Notes under the pieces: model-generated | What the model was told of the DNA's origin: nothing | The model's database searches: none | Seen by the model: only the letters and a program-made list of their open reading frames with translations | In this document: one piece after another, positions 27,650 to 35,809 of the stretch | Layout of the letters: every line of letters starts with the position of its first letter | Position numbering within the stretch: position 1 is the first letter of the stretch | Assembly (NCBI RefSeq): GCF_024346375.1 | Contig: NZ_JAGQCV010000003.1 | Coordinates: forward strand, 62,001 to 126,000 | Source of the DNA: Synechococcus sp. ATX 2A4 | GTDB lineage: Bacteria; Cyanobacteriota; Cyanobacteriia; PCC-6307; Cyanobiaceae | Reading direction: 5' to 3' | DNA length: 64,000 bases | Made by a program: the position numbers and the translations under genes

Positions 27650-29167
27650 ATGCCGCTGACCTTCGAGCAACTTCAAGGGCAGCTGCGTCCCGCCTGGGGG
27701 GCACTCGATGTGGGCGCCAGCGAGGGCCTCGATCCCGACGGCTGCGATCTGCTGGTGGTGCCCTCACTGAGCCTGGACCAGAACCAGATCGATCTGGTGG
27801 CCGGGGCCCACCACTACGAGGAGCGGCAGCTGTTCTCGCTGATCAGCCTGCGGCATCCCGGTGTCCAGGCCGTCTATCTCACCAGCAAGCTGCTGCCCGA
27901 TCTGGTGGTGGATGCGGTGCTGGAGCTGCTGCCGGGGATGCCCGCCTCCCATGCCCGGCGCCGGCTGCAGCTGTTCGACACCGACGACGCCTCGCCGCGG
28001 CCACTCACGCAGAAGCTGCTGGAGCGGCCCGCCCTGCTGGAGCGCATCCGCGAGCGGCTGCGGCCGGGCCGCAGCTTCATGACCTGCTTCAACGTGACGC
28101 CGTTGGAGAAGGAACTCTCGGTCCGGCTGCAGGTGCCGCTGCTGGGCACCGATCCCGGCCTGGGGCGCTGGGGCAGCAAGGCGGGCAGCCGCGAACTGTT
28201 CCACCGCTGTGGGGTGCCCCATCCGGCCGGCAGCGCCCTGGTGCATGATCTCGACGCCCTCAGCGAGGCCACCGCCGCCCTGTGGGAGGCCCATCCGGAG
28301 CTGGAGCGGGTGGTGGTGAAGCTGAACGAAGGCTTCAGCGGCGAAGGCAACGCGGCGCTGGAACTGGGGCCCCTGCAGCTGGCAGATCGCAGTGGTGACG
28401 AACGGCGCCGGCGGCTGCGCCAGGCGCTTGAGCGGCTGCCGATGCCACCGCCCCAGTGGCAGCAGTTGCTGGTGGAGCAGGGGGCGCTGGTGGAGGCCTG
28501 GTTGCAGGGGGGAGAGGCGCTCCATTCACCCAGCGTGCAGGGCATGATCCATCCGGGCGGGCAGGTGGAGATGCTCTCCACCCATGAGCAGATCCTGGGC
28601 GGTCCGAACGGGCAGACCTACCAGGGCTGCCGCTTTCCCGCCGACGTCGCCTACCGGGAGGCGCTGCTGCGCCACGGGCGGGCGGTGGGGGAAGCCCTGG
28701 CCCAGGAGGGGGCGCTGGAGCGCTTCGCGGTGGATTTCATCGCCCGCCGCTTTGGGGAGCAGTGGGACCTGCAGGCGATCGAGGTGAACCTGCGCAAAGG
28801 GGGCACCACCCATCCGTTCATGGCCCTGCGCTACGCCACCAATGGCCGGATCGATCCAATCAGCGGCGTGTTCCAGGCGCCCTCCGGCCAGGAGCTCTGC
28901 TACGTGGCCACCGACAACCTCTGCGATGCCCGCCTGCGCGGGCTGCTGCCGATCGACCTGATCGACATCGTGGCTGTGGCGGGGCTTCACTTCGATCCGG
29001 CGGAGCTGCGCGGCAGCCTGTTCCACCTGCTGGGTTGCCTGTCCCAGTACGGCAAGCTCGGCATGACCTGCATCGGCCACGACGCCGCCGAAGCCAGCCG
29101 CCTCTACGAGGCCACCGCCGCGCGCTTGTTGCAGGGGGCGCAGGCCTTGCAGCGGGGGGCCGCCTGA
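27650..29167 (+). CDS. ATP-grasp ligase related to peptide ligase PGM1
   Basis: 505 residues from ATG 27650. The N-terminal 150 residues form a pre-ATP-grasp domain (DLLVVPSLSLDQNQIDLV, then YEERQLFSLISLRHPGVQAVYLTS). The ATP-grasp core follows: GSKAGSRELFHRCGVPHPAGS, RVVVKLNEGFSGEGNAAL, QVEMLSTHEQILGGPNGQTYQG and LQAIEVNLRKGGTTHPFMALR with the Glu-x-Asn metal site. The C-terminal domain (VATDNLCDARLRGLLPIDLID) matches the PGM1 C-terminal type. PGM1 of Streptomyces joins an amino-acid-like group to ribosomal peptides in pheganomycin synthesis. The substrate here is unknown; no precursor peptide is evident nearby. Confidence 0.82.
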   Translation: MPLTFEQLQGQLRPAWGALDVGASEGLDPDGCDLLVVPSLSLDQNQIDLVAGAHHYEERQLFSLISLRHPGVQAVYLTSKLLPDLVVDAVLELLPGMPASHARRRLQLFDTDDASPRPLTQKLLERPALLERIRERLRPGRSFMTCFNVTPLEKELSVRLQVPLLGTDPGLGRWGSKAGSRELFHRCGVPHPAGSALVHDLDALSEATAALWEAHPELERVVVKLNEGFSGEGNAALELGPLQLADRSGDERRRRLRQALERLPMPPPQWQQLLVEQGALVEAWLQGGEALHSPSVQGMIHPGGQVEMLSTHEQILGGPNGQTYQGCRFPADVAYREALLRHGRAVGEALAQEGALERFAVDFIARRFGEQWDLQAIEVNLRKGGTTHPFMALRYATNGRIDPISGVFQAPSGQELCYVATDNLCDARLRGLLPIDLIDIVAVAGLHFDPAELRGSLFHLLGCLSQYGKLGMTCIGHDAAEASRLYEATAARLLQGAQALQRGAA

Positions 29168-29236
29168 GCGGGCGAGCCCCCGGCCCGACAAGCCTGCCCG
29201 AAAGGACCGAAAATGGAGAGCCCTTGTTCCTAATCC

Positions 29237-29515
29237 ATGGAAGCCAGCTGGAACGACTGCGTGATCGCCTCCAGTGACGACATCGTCAAGCTCGAAGGCA
29301 ATGCCTACTTCCCGCCGCAGGCCCTGCGCCCGGAATGCTTCCGCCCCTCCACGCACCGCAGTGTGTGCGGCTGGAAAGGCGAAGCCCACTACTACGACGT
29401 GGTGGTGGGGGACAAGGTGAACGCCAACGCCGCCTGGTTCTACCCATCGCCCAAGCCCGCGGCCGAGGAGATCGCCGGACGGGTGGCCTTCTGGAAAGGC
29501 GTCAGCGTGGCCTGA
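29237..29515 (+). CDS. DUF427 (PF04248) protein
   Basis: 92 residues, a single DUF427 beta-barrel: VIASSDDIVKLEGNAYFPP, STHRSVCGWKGEAHYYDVVV, NANAAWFYPSPKPAAEEIAGRVAFWKGV. The core CxWKGxAxYY pattern is clear. No enzymatic role is established for the family. It is 69 bases after the ATP-grasp gene on the same strand, perhaps in its transcript. A second, larger member is encoded at 31659-32123. Confidence 0.88.
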   Translation: MEASWNDCVIASSDDIVKLEGNAYFPPQALRPECFRPSTHRSVCGWKGEAHYYDVVVGDKVNANAAWFYPSPKPAAEEIAGRVAFWKGVSVA

Positions 29516-29723
29516 ACGCTCAGGCCACATCGGCCAGCTGCGGCAGTGGCACCCCGTGGGGTGCAGAGGCCCGCTACGAGCGGTCGCTTCGTTCTGCAGC
29601 GGGGCTGCCTACGATCAGACCATCAATGTGATTCCGAGGCCTGCGCCTGAGCGTTCAACTGCCGCTGCCCTGCAGCCCCCATCTCCGTCCACCCACGGCT
29701 TCGGCGGCAGCCGCTCCCCAACG

Positions 29724-30968
29724 ATGACCCCACCCGTCACCGCCGCCGCTCAACCTGGCGCCAATTCCCCGGCCACGGGTTCAGCCACAGGCTTCGACCA
29801 AGCGTCCCAGGCAACGGCGGACCCGGCCCAGCCTTCGCGCCGTGTGCGCCGCTCCGATTTCATCCTCACGCCCTATTGCCGCAGCGACGACAGCATCGCC
29901 GCCTGGCAGTTGGTCAACACCGTGGTGCCCTATCTGCTGCTGTGGGCCCTGGTGATGCGGCTGCTGGCCGCCGGGCAGCCCTGGCTGTGCGCGCCACTGC
30001 TGGTGGTGATGGTGTTGTTCTCCGGGCGCTGCTTTTCGTTGATGCACGATTGCGGCCACCGCTCGCTTTTTCGCTCCGCCTGGATGAACCGGGGCGCGGG
30101 CTTCCTGCTGGGTGTGATCAACGCGATTCCGCAGCATCCCTGGTCGGAAGGCCACGCCTATCACCACCGCCACAACGGCAACTGGGAGCTCTACCGCGGC
30201 CCTTCGGCGCTGATTTCGGTAGACGAATTCATCAGCCTTCCTCCCGGCAAGCAGCGTTTTTATCAGTTTCTGCGGCACCCGCTGATGCTGTTTCCAGGCG
30301 GCTTTTTCTACCTGGTGATCAAGCCCCGCGTGGCCCTGCTGCTGGGCAGTGTGGATGCCGTGCGGCATGCCGCACGCACCTGGCGCCAGAACCCACGCAC
30401 TCCGCTCAACAAACTGCTCAGCACCCACACCTCTAAGCACTGGTATTCCTCCTGGCAGTTTGTTGATCTGCTGCTCAACAACATCTGCGTGATCAGCGGC
30501 TGGGTGCTGCTCTCCCATTGGCTGGGCGCCGGCCGGTTCTGGAGCGTGTATTCGATCGTGATGGCCTGCTCGGCGGCGCTGTTCATCTGCATCTTCTTCG
30601 TGCAGCACAACTTCGAAACCTCCTACGCCCATCGCACCGAGGGTTGGAGTGGCCTCACCGGAGCCCTCGATGGCACGAGCCTGCTGTTACTGCCACCGAT
30701 CCTGAACTGGTTCACCGCCGACATCGGCTTTCACAACATCCACCACCTGTGTGAAACGATCCCTAATTACCGGTTGAAGGCCTGCCACGAGCGCAATGCG
30801 GAGCTGCTGGAAAACGCCCAGGCGCTCTACATCCGCGACATCCCTGATTGTTTCAAATACATCCTCTGGGATCGCAACCGCGACCGCCTGCAATCGGTGG
30901 CTGCAGCCCTGGCAGAAGCGGTGGCTGGCACCGGGCCGAAGGCTCAGGGGAACGAAGCGCGGGTCTGA
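29724..30968 (+). CDS. Membrane fatty-acid desaturase-family protein
   Basis: 414 residues from ATG 29724. The three histidine boxes of the di-iron desaturase superfamily are present: HDCGH (about residue 105), HAYHHRHNG (about 145) and HNIHH (about 340). They alternate with hydrophobic pairs such as LLLWALVMRLLAAG, APLLVVMVLFSG and IVMACSAALFICIFF. An Ala/Pro-rich N-terminal 40 residues precede the membrane part. Box spacing is like acyl-lipid desaturases, but carotenoid ketolases/hydroxylases and related oxygenases share the boxes, so the substrate is not assigned. A spacer of 208 bases upstream suggests its own promoter. Confidence 0.85.
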   Translation: MTPPVTAAAQPGANSPATGSATGFDQASQATADPAQPSRRVRRSDFILTPYCRSDDSIAAWQLVNTVVPYLLLWALVMRLLAAGQPWLCAPLLVVMVLFSGRCFSLMHDCGHRSLFRSAWMNRGAGFLLGVINAIPQHPWSEGHAYHHRHNGNWELYRGPSALISVDEFISLPPGKQRFYQFLRHPLMLFPGGFFYLVIKPRVALLLGSVDAVRHAARTWRQNPRTPLNKLLSTHTSKHWYSSWQFVDLLLNNICVISGWVLLSHWLGAGRFWSVYSIVMACSAALFICIFFVQHNFETSYAHRTEGWSGLTGALDGTSLLLLPPILNWFTADIGFHNIHHLCETIPNYRLKACHERNAELLENAQALYIRDIPDCFKYILWDRNRDRLQSVAAALAEAVAGTGPKAQGNEARV

Positions 30969-31001
30969 GGACGGAATCTGGCCTTAGGGCGCAGCTGCGC
31001 C

Positions 31002-31214
31002 TCAGCGCTCGCCGAGCAGCTCAGCCCAGCTGAGTGGCTGATGGGCCTGTTCCTTGCTGCGGCGAGCTTTCGAGGCCTTGGAGGCCTTGGCAGCGAAGTG
31101 GCTGGCGCGGTCAATGCAGCAGAACAGCTGGCTGGTGGCGGCCATGGCGGGCAGAGCCTGGCGGCGGGCCGGGCGGCTGGAACGTGCCGCCGGGCTGGTG
31201 GCGGTGGTCGTCAT
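31002..31214 (-). CDS. Possible small basic protein
   Basis: Up to 70 residues from ATG 31214, with earlier ATGs at 31244 and 31259. It has a Thr/Ala-rich start, a central SQLFCCIDRASHFAAKASKASKARRS and an acidic end, SWAELLGER. It lies convergent with the desaturase gene, 33 bases past its stop. There is no ribosome-binding site of note. It is reported because it is the only frame in this stretch with a protein-like amino-acid balance. The support is weak. Confidence 0.35.
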   Translation of the reverse strand: MTTTATSPAARSSRPARRQALPAMAATSQLFCCIDRASHFAAKASKASKARRSKEQAHQPLSWAELLGER

Positions 31215-31626
31215 GGCAAAGGTGGACAGGGGCAAGGTGGACATGGAAACGATGGGCATGGAAAAACGGGTCGCAGAAATGCGGAACAAAAAACGTGGAC
31301 AGAGAAAGCCCTGGCTTGACGCTTGAACACCGGATCCGGCCACGAGGCGCCGTTGGATCCAGACGCTGAACAAGCCGCCTCACGCGCTGCGTGAGAGAGA
31401 CCATCAAGAGGGGAAAGCCGGACGCCGGACAATCCCAGAGAAGCGGGAGCCCGGTGTTACGGGAGGCCCTCAGCTCTTGCCTGGCGCTGAAGCGCTGCAG
31501 CCAGGCGGTGAAACAGTTGGATGGAACCGTTGGTTGAATCGGCCCCTCGCGGAGCTTCGGCCGACGCTTCAACGTACACCCTTTCGAGGAAGCCTGGGCT
31601 TTCCAGGCCAAAACTGATGCCGTTGG
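31215..31626. other. Gap without a recognisable gene
   Basis: About 410 bases upstream of the possible small protein and downstream of the DUF427 gene at 31659. Open frames on both strands are short and low in complexity, and I see no RNA gene, no terminator with a T-run and no family motif. It may hold the promoter of the gene ending at 31002. Confidence 0.4.
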
Positions 31627-31666
31627 GATCAGACCAGATCAGATCAGATCAGACCAGATCAGATCA
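31627..31666. repeat. Pentanucleotide tandem repeat (GATCA-type)
   Basis: Eight consecutive five-base units, six GATCA and two GACCA (units 2 and 6), form an exact 40-base array. The array covers the stop codon of the minus-strand DUF427 gene at 31659. On that strand each TGATC unit carries TGA, and since five is not a multiple of three, a stop appears in every frame within 15 bases. Confidence 0.95.
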
Positions 31667-32123
31667 GCTCCGGGTGCAGCGGATCTCCCTTGAACGGACC
31701 GCACACCCGCGAGGTGATCCAGCCGCCGTAGAAGCCACCCGGTTGGGGCGTCACCCGCTCACCATCAATGGAGCAGGCGTCCATCAGCGCCGGGTAGAAG
31801 CTGAACCAGCCGGCCAGGGGACGGAATGCCGGCGTGGGATCGGAGTAGGTCCAGCCGGCACGGCGCAGGCGCCGCTCGCCCAGCACCACATCCACATAGG
31901 TGGCCACCCCCTTCCATTCGCAGAAGCTGCGGCCCGGCACCGCCTCCAGCAGCTCCAGCTGCAACGCCTCGGGCGGCAGGTAGACCGTAGGGGGATGGAA
32001 GGTTTCCAGCACCAGCAAGGAGCGCTGGCTGTCGGCGAGCCGCCGGCCGAGGGCCTCCACCACCACATGGCCGGGGCTGGCCACGAGCGCCGGCGGGCGG
32101 GGATAGAGAGCGACGCGCTCCAT
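31659..32123 (-). CDS. DUF427 (PF04248) protein, longer form
   Basis: 154 residues. The DUF427 core is PGHVVVEALGRRLADSQRSLLVLE, PPTVYLPPEALQLELLEAV, FCEWKGVATYVDVV and RRAGWTYSDPTPAFRPLAGWFSFYP, followed by a 30-residue C-terminal extension (QPGGFYGGWITSRVCGPFKG). This resembles the longer family members seen in cyanobacteria and actinobacteria. The stop codon is embedded in a GATCA tandem repeat. Upstream, 32 bases away on the same strand, lies a small membrane-protein gene. Confidence 0.88.
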   Translation of the reverse strand: MERVALYPRPPALVASPGHVVVEALGRRLADSQRSLLVLETFHPPTVYLPPEALQLELLEAVPGRSFCEWKGVATYVDVVLGERRLRRAGWTYSDPTPAFRPLAGWFSFYPALMDACSIDGERVTPQPGGFYGGWITSRVCGPFKGDPLHPELI

Positions 32124-32155
32124 GGCCTTGGCAGTGCTGCCGCCAGTGTGATGGC

Positions 32156-32452
32156 TCAGAACTTGCTGCGCAGCAGCAGCAGCGCGCCGAGAAACAGCGG
32201 CACATTGATCACCGCCGCGATCACCAGCACGGCACTGGCCCAGCCCGGGTGATGAATGGCGGACGCGGCCAGTAGGAAGCTGCCGTCCACCACCACCAGC
32301 GCGCCCATCCAGGCGAGCGGAAAGCGAATCGATCCCACCGTCGGGGATTGGGTGTCCACCGGCGACGGGGGAGGCGACGGTGGAGGCGACGGGGACAGGG
32401 GAGGCGGTGGATCCTCGATCAAGGGGCCGGTGGAGGAAGCAGGCACGGCCAT
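32156..32452 (-). CDS. Small membrane protein with proline-rich N-terminus
   Basis: 98 residues from ATG 32452. A cytosolic stretch rich in Pro and Ser (DPPPPLSPSPPPSPPPSPVD) is followed by two membrane helices, WMGALVVVDGSFLLAASAI and ASAVLVIAAVINVPLFLGALLLL, and a short RSKF end. No family is recognised. It lies upstream of the DUF427 gene on the same strand and is divergent from the rhomboid gene. Confidence 0.6.
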   Translation of the reverse strand: MAVPASSTGPLIEDPPPPLSPSPPPSPPPSPVDTQSPTVGSIRFPLAWMGALVVVDGSFLLAASAIHHPGWASAVLVIAAVINVPLFLGALLLLRSKF

Positions 32453-32707
32453 GGCGATCAAATGAAACTTGCCAAGGTAAGGATTACAACGTTGCTCAAG
32501 CTGGAGACGGCCGCCCAGCCAGGCAGCGAACGGACCCAGGGCTCGCAAGCAGCCCGCCCACCCTCGGTGCCCCGTTCCCGATAACGTCAGGTGCGCCAAG
32601 GAGCGTTCGCTAATGATGCCGCTTCCCCTCCTGCCCGGGACATGCCCGGCGCCCTGCCACTACTTGGCGCGCGTCTTGGCTGGCCGATTTGTTTGCGCCT
32701 GCCGCTG

Positions 32708-33286
32708 ATGGCGAACGGCTCCGGCGTGATGGTCAAACTGCAACAGACCTTCTGGCTGCCCCTGCTGGTGGTGGCGGTGCCCTGGGGCCAGGAGCTGATC
32801 GACCAGCTGTTCTTCGGCGGCCAGTGGAACCTGCCGATGCAGCCTGGCGGCTCGTTCCTCGGCGTGCTCACCGCGCCCTTCAGCCACGGTGGCTTCGGCC
32901 ACCTGATCGGCAACACCCTGTGGTTCTTGCCCCTGTCGTGGCTGGTGCTGCTCAAGAGCTGGCGCGATTACCTGGCGGTGTGGCTGGGCGTTTACGCCAC
33001 CGCCATCCCCGTATGGCTGCTGTGGCCCCATGGCAGCCATGGCCTGTCTGGGGTGGTGTACGGCCTGCTGGGCTATCTGCTGGTGATCGGCTTCCTGGAG
33101 AAGCGCCCGCTGGTGCTGGCCCTGTCGCTGTTCAGCCTGGTGAGCTACGGCGGCCTGCTGCCCAGCCTGCTGCCGCTCTTCTCGCCCCCAGGAGTGAGCT
33201 GGATCGGCCATGCCTCCGGATTTGCAGGCGGCATACTGGCCGCTGGGGCGATCTACCGCGAGCCCACACCAGGGCCGAGGCTCTAG
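32708..33286 (+). CDS. Rhomboid-family intramembrane protease-like protein
   Basis: 192 residues from ATG 32708; ATG 32729 and upstream codons are alternatives. About six membrane helices are predicted. Rhomboid signatures are FSHGGFGHLIGN in the second helix region, the catalytic serine motif GLSGVVYGLLGY, and the catalytic histidine in WIGHASGFAGGIL. Rhomboids cleave single-pass membrane proteins within the bilayer. The length fits the minimal bacterial type. The neighbouring zinc-ribbon gene follows 48 bases later on the same strand. Confidence 0.88.
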   Translation: MANGSGVMVKLQQTFWLPLLVVAVPWGQELIDQLFFGGQWNLPMQPGGSFLGVLTAPFSHGGFGHLIGNTLWFLPLSWLVLLKSWRDYLAVWLGVYATAIPVWLLWPHGSHGLSGVVYGLLGYLLVIGFLEKRPLVLALSLFSLVSYGGLLPSLLPLFSPPGVSWIGHASGFAGGILAAGAIYREPTPGPRL

Positions 33287-33334
33287 GGATGTTCGTCGCT
33301 TTGCTCTTTCCCCGTTGACGTTGCACGTGTTCTG

Positions 33335-33604
33335 ATGTCCTGCCCCCGCTGCGGCAGCTGGAGTGTGCGAAGGGATCGCAGCCTGGCAGGACGCATGGTG
33401 TGTGCCAACTGCAGCCAGCCGTTGGGCCCGAACGCCAGCCGCGGCGGCGCCCCCCGCAGCGGCCGGCCCCGGCTGGGCGGCATCTCCCGGTGGCGGTCGT
33501 GGCGCTGGACGCTGCCGCTCGGCCTGCTGTTGGTGAGTGCCTGGTTGGCGCAGGTGAGCGCCGATCGCCCCCAGGAGTGGCCGCCCGCCACGCAGATCCG
33601 CTGA
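33335..33604 (+). CDS. Small zinc-ribbon membrane protein
   Basis: 89 residues: an N-terminal zinc ribbon of two CxxC pairs (SCPRCGSW and VCANCSQP), a basic linker, and one membrane helix (WTLPLGLLLVSAWLAQVSA) near the C-terminus. It follows the rhomboid gene by 48 bases. No named family is recognised; similar small proteins in cyanobacteria are unannotated. Confidence 0.65.
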   Translation: MSCPRCGSWSVRRDRSLAGRMVCANCSQPLGPNASRGGAPRSGRPRLGGISRWRSWRWTLPLGLLLVSAWLAQVSADRPQEWPPATQIR

Positions 33605-33754
33605 CCCTTCATGAAACGGCTCGATCGACCCGCACCGGCGCCGCGATCGGCAGTTGGTCAGGGGACCGGCTCTGGCTGCAGCTGAGTGTCAAGGCTGTCC
33701 GGCCTGCTCCAAGGCCAGCAGCTCTGCCATCAACGCTGTCTGAAGGCCCGCCGC

Positions 33755-34000
33755 TCAACCGGGGATGAAACTGCGCAGGCGACGGGCGTCGGCGCCGGCC
33801 CGCTGTTGCAGCTCGGCGGCACTGCAGTGCGACTCATCCCGTTCGCGCGCCTCGAGCACATCGCGCTCCTCCACCCGATAGCCCTCCTGGGAGGCCAGGG
33901 CGAGGAACGCCTCCAGCTCCAGCGGTTCGGCCAACCGCGCCTGCAGGGCCGGAGTGTGGCGCGCGTGAGCCAGGAAGGCATCGAGTTGGGAGAGGCTCAC
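33755..34000 (-). CDS. Nif11-domain small protein
   Basis: 81 residues. MSLSQLDAFLAHARHTPALQARL, then LELEAFLALASQEGYRVEERDVLEA, has the spacing of the Nif11 domain (SxxxLxxFLxxxxxxxxLQxxL...A...GYxhtxxEL). In cyanobacteria this domain serves as leader peptide of prochlorosins and related RiPP precursors, or stands alone with unknown role. Here the tail ends RRLRSFIPG, without a double-glycine cleavage site or a Cys/Ser/Thr-rich core, so a RiPP precursor role is unlikely. No LanM-type enzyme is in the window. Confidence 0.78.
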   Translation of the reverse strand: MSLSQLDAFLAHARHTPALQARLAEPLELEAFLALASQEGYRVEERDVLEARERDESHCSAAELQQRAGADARRLRSFIPG

Positions 34001-34076
34001 GGGCTCCGGGCGGATCGGATCTGTCCTAGCGGATCGCAGGCGGGGAAACGGCAGCGGACCGCTGCAGGAAAAACCC

Positions 34077-34910
34077 TCAGGGCGATGGCGGGCGGCCGGC
34101 CTTGAGCTGCCTGAGAGCTTCCGCCACCTCCTGCGCCTCGGCGGTCGTGGAGCGGTTGATCAGCAAGCCCAGCACCAGGGCCATGTAGGTGGGGCCGATC
34201 ACGCAGAAGCTGATGGTGAGCATCTGGGCCTGCGGGGTCTGGGGGGCGATGTCCCCGAAGCCCACGGTGGTGAGGCAGACGAAGGCGAAATAGTTGAGCC
34301 GCACGAAATCGAGCTGCCATATGCGCTGCTTCACCTCGGCCGAGATGATCGGTCCCAACAGCTCCGTCGAGGCATCCAGCGCCGTGAAGCTGCCGGACAC
34401 GATCGTCTCGAGGATCGTCATCAGCAGGCCGGCGGTGAGGCCCAGCAGCAGGTAGCCGGCCACGGCACCCATCAGCACCCGCCGGTCCACCGTGGGCTCC
34501 AGTGCCAGCAGCGCCAGCAGCCGCAGCACGCTCCAGGTGATGAACACGGTGACCATCGCCAGCAGCGGCAGCCCGCTGCGCTGCGCGCCGGCGGGGGCAA
34601 ACGACCACAGACCCTGCACCGCCAGGGCCGAGAGGCCCAGCAGGCGGTAAAGGAGATTGCTGAGGCAGGGCCGCCCCGCGAGCCGGATCGGTCCGCCCAG
34701 GGCCACCACGAGCAGCAGCAGGGTGAGGCCGTAGCCGAGGGCGCCGAACGGGCGCCATGCCATCGGCAGGGCGAAGCTCGCCATCACCAGCACGGTGAGC
34801 AGCAGCAGGGCGGGGTAGAAGCGCAGGCGACGTTCCAGGCGCAGCAGCGCGCTGGGGTCATGCCGGGAGGCCGGAGCGAACAAGGGCGCAACCGCAGCGG
34901 GCCAGGCCAT
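34077..34910 (-). CDS. Ion channel with K+-channel-type pore
   Basis: 277 residues from ATG 34910. Six hydrophobic segments are visible (for example [55 protein letters not shown]). They are followed by a pore loop with [18 protein letters not shown] and a last helix, [18 protein letters not shown]. The filter TVGFGD is a Phe variant of the classic TVGYGD and is known from other potassium channels. The C-terminus is short, with no RCK domain. The order of six helices with the pore between the last two resembles voltage-gated-type subunits without a charged S4. Confidence 0.82.
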   Translation of the reverse strand: MAWPAAVAPLFAPASRHDPSALLRLERRLRFYPALLLLTVLVMASFALPMAWRPFGALGYGLTLLLLVVALGGPIRLAGRPCLSNLLYRLLGLSALAVQGLWSFAPAGAQRSGLPLLAMVTVFITWSVLRLLALLALEPTVDRRVLMGAVAGYLLLGLTAGLLMTILETIVSGSFTALDASTELLGPIISAEVKQRIWQLDFVRLNYFAFVCLTTVGFGDIAPQTPQAQMLTISFCVIGPTYMALVLGLLINRSTTAEAQEVAEALRQLKAGRPPSP

Positions 34911-34987
34911 TGTGTCGAGAGGAGCGGCCAAAGCAGCAGCAGCGCTCGCAGCTTCGCCCGCCGCACCGCAGCCCCGGCATCCGGCGC

Positions 34988-35701
34988 TCAGTCGAACAGA
35001 TCCAGCTGCGCTGCCCCCCTGTCGGCCTCCGTGCACTCTGTGGCCACCGTGCACTCTGTGGCCACCGTGGCGCCTGTGCCCAATGGATCCGCCTGCCAGG
35101 CCTGCGGCTCCCAGCCGCGCAGCAACGGCTCCAGGGCCCGCAGCCCTGCACCATCGGTGGGCGCCAGCCACGCCTCCTCCAGCCCGTCAGGAAGGATCAC
35201 CGGCATGCGGTCGTGGATCGGCGCCATCAGCGCATTGGGGGCGGTGGTGAGCACGCAGCAGCTCTCCACCTCGCTGCCGTCAGGGCCGATCCAGCGGTCC
35301 CACACCCCCGCCAACCAGAAGAGCTGCTGATCACGGCGGTGGATTCGCCAGGGCCGCCGCCGACCCTTCGGCCCGCTCCATTCGTAGAACGCATCGGCGG
35401 GCAACAGACAGCGGCGGTGGCGCCAGGCGCCGCGGAACGTGGCCTTCTCGGCCACCGTCTCGGCGCGGGCGTTGATCGGCCGCGGTGCCCCGAGCGGGTC
35501 CTTGGCCCATTCCGGCAGCAGGCCCCAGAGCAGCAGGGCGGCGCCGATCGCCCCGTGCTCCTGGCGCAGCGCCAGCACCGGCTCGCCCGGGCGCACCTCG
35601 GGCCGGGGGGCGTGATAGGCCGCCAGATCCGCCGGCAGACGGCCGCCGAGCCGCGGCAGCAGGCGGTCGAGATCGCTGGTGAGGGAGTAGCGGCCACACA
35701 T
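34988..35701 (-). CDS. SRAP-domain (YedK/HMCES) abasic-site protein with C-terminal QLDLF
   Basis: 237 residues starting MCGRYSLT, so Cys2 becomes the N-terminal catalytic residue after Met removal. SRAP proteins form a thiazolidine crosslink with abasic sites in single-stranded DNA and shield replication forks. Other conserved elements are [58 protein letters not shown] with the catalytic Glu, and IHDRMPVIL with the conserved His. Beyond the domain, a linker contains VATECT twice in tandem, and the protein ends AQLDLFD. QLDLF equals the consensus pentapeptide for binding the bacterial sliding clamp. This tail is discussed as a finding. Confidence 0.95.
   Translation of the reverse strand: MCGRYSLTSDLDRLLPRLGGRLPADLAAYHAPRPEVRPGEPVLALRQEHGAIGAALLLWGLLPEWAKDPLGAPRPINARAETVAEKATFRGAWRHRRCLLPADAFYEWSGPKGRRRPWRIHRRDQQLFWLAGVWDRWIGPDGSEVESCCVLTTAPNALMAPIHDRMPVILPDGLEEAWLAPTDGAGLRALEPLLRGWEPQAWQADPLGTGATVATECTVATECTEADRGAAQLDLFD
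35031..35066. repeat. 18-bp tandem duplication in SRAP gene tail
   Basis: The 18-base unit GTGCACTCTGTGGCCACC occurs twice without mismatch. On the minus strand it encodes the hexapeptide repeat [12 protein letters not shown] in the linker between the SRAP domain and the terminal QLDLF motif, so it keeps the frame and only changes linker length. Confidence 0.95.
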
Positions 35702-35809
35702 GGCTTTACAGGTTCAGGCGGATCAAGTCACGTTCGGTTGTCACTCCCCGGGTCGGGGGGCGTTGCCTCAGGAGGGACGCTTAGCTTGTCTTCACTACAT
35801 CTTCAGGCG

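Noticed and set aside
29237-32123. The two DUF427 genes as a toxin-antitoxin or duplicated pair
   Set aside because: They lie on opposite strands, are separated by the desaturase, and differ in length and sequence. They are simply two family members.
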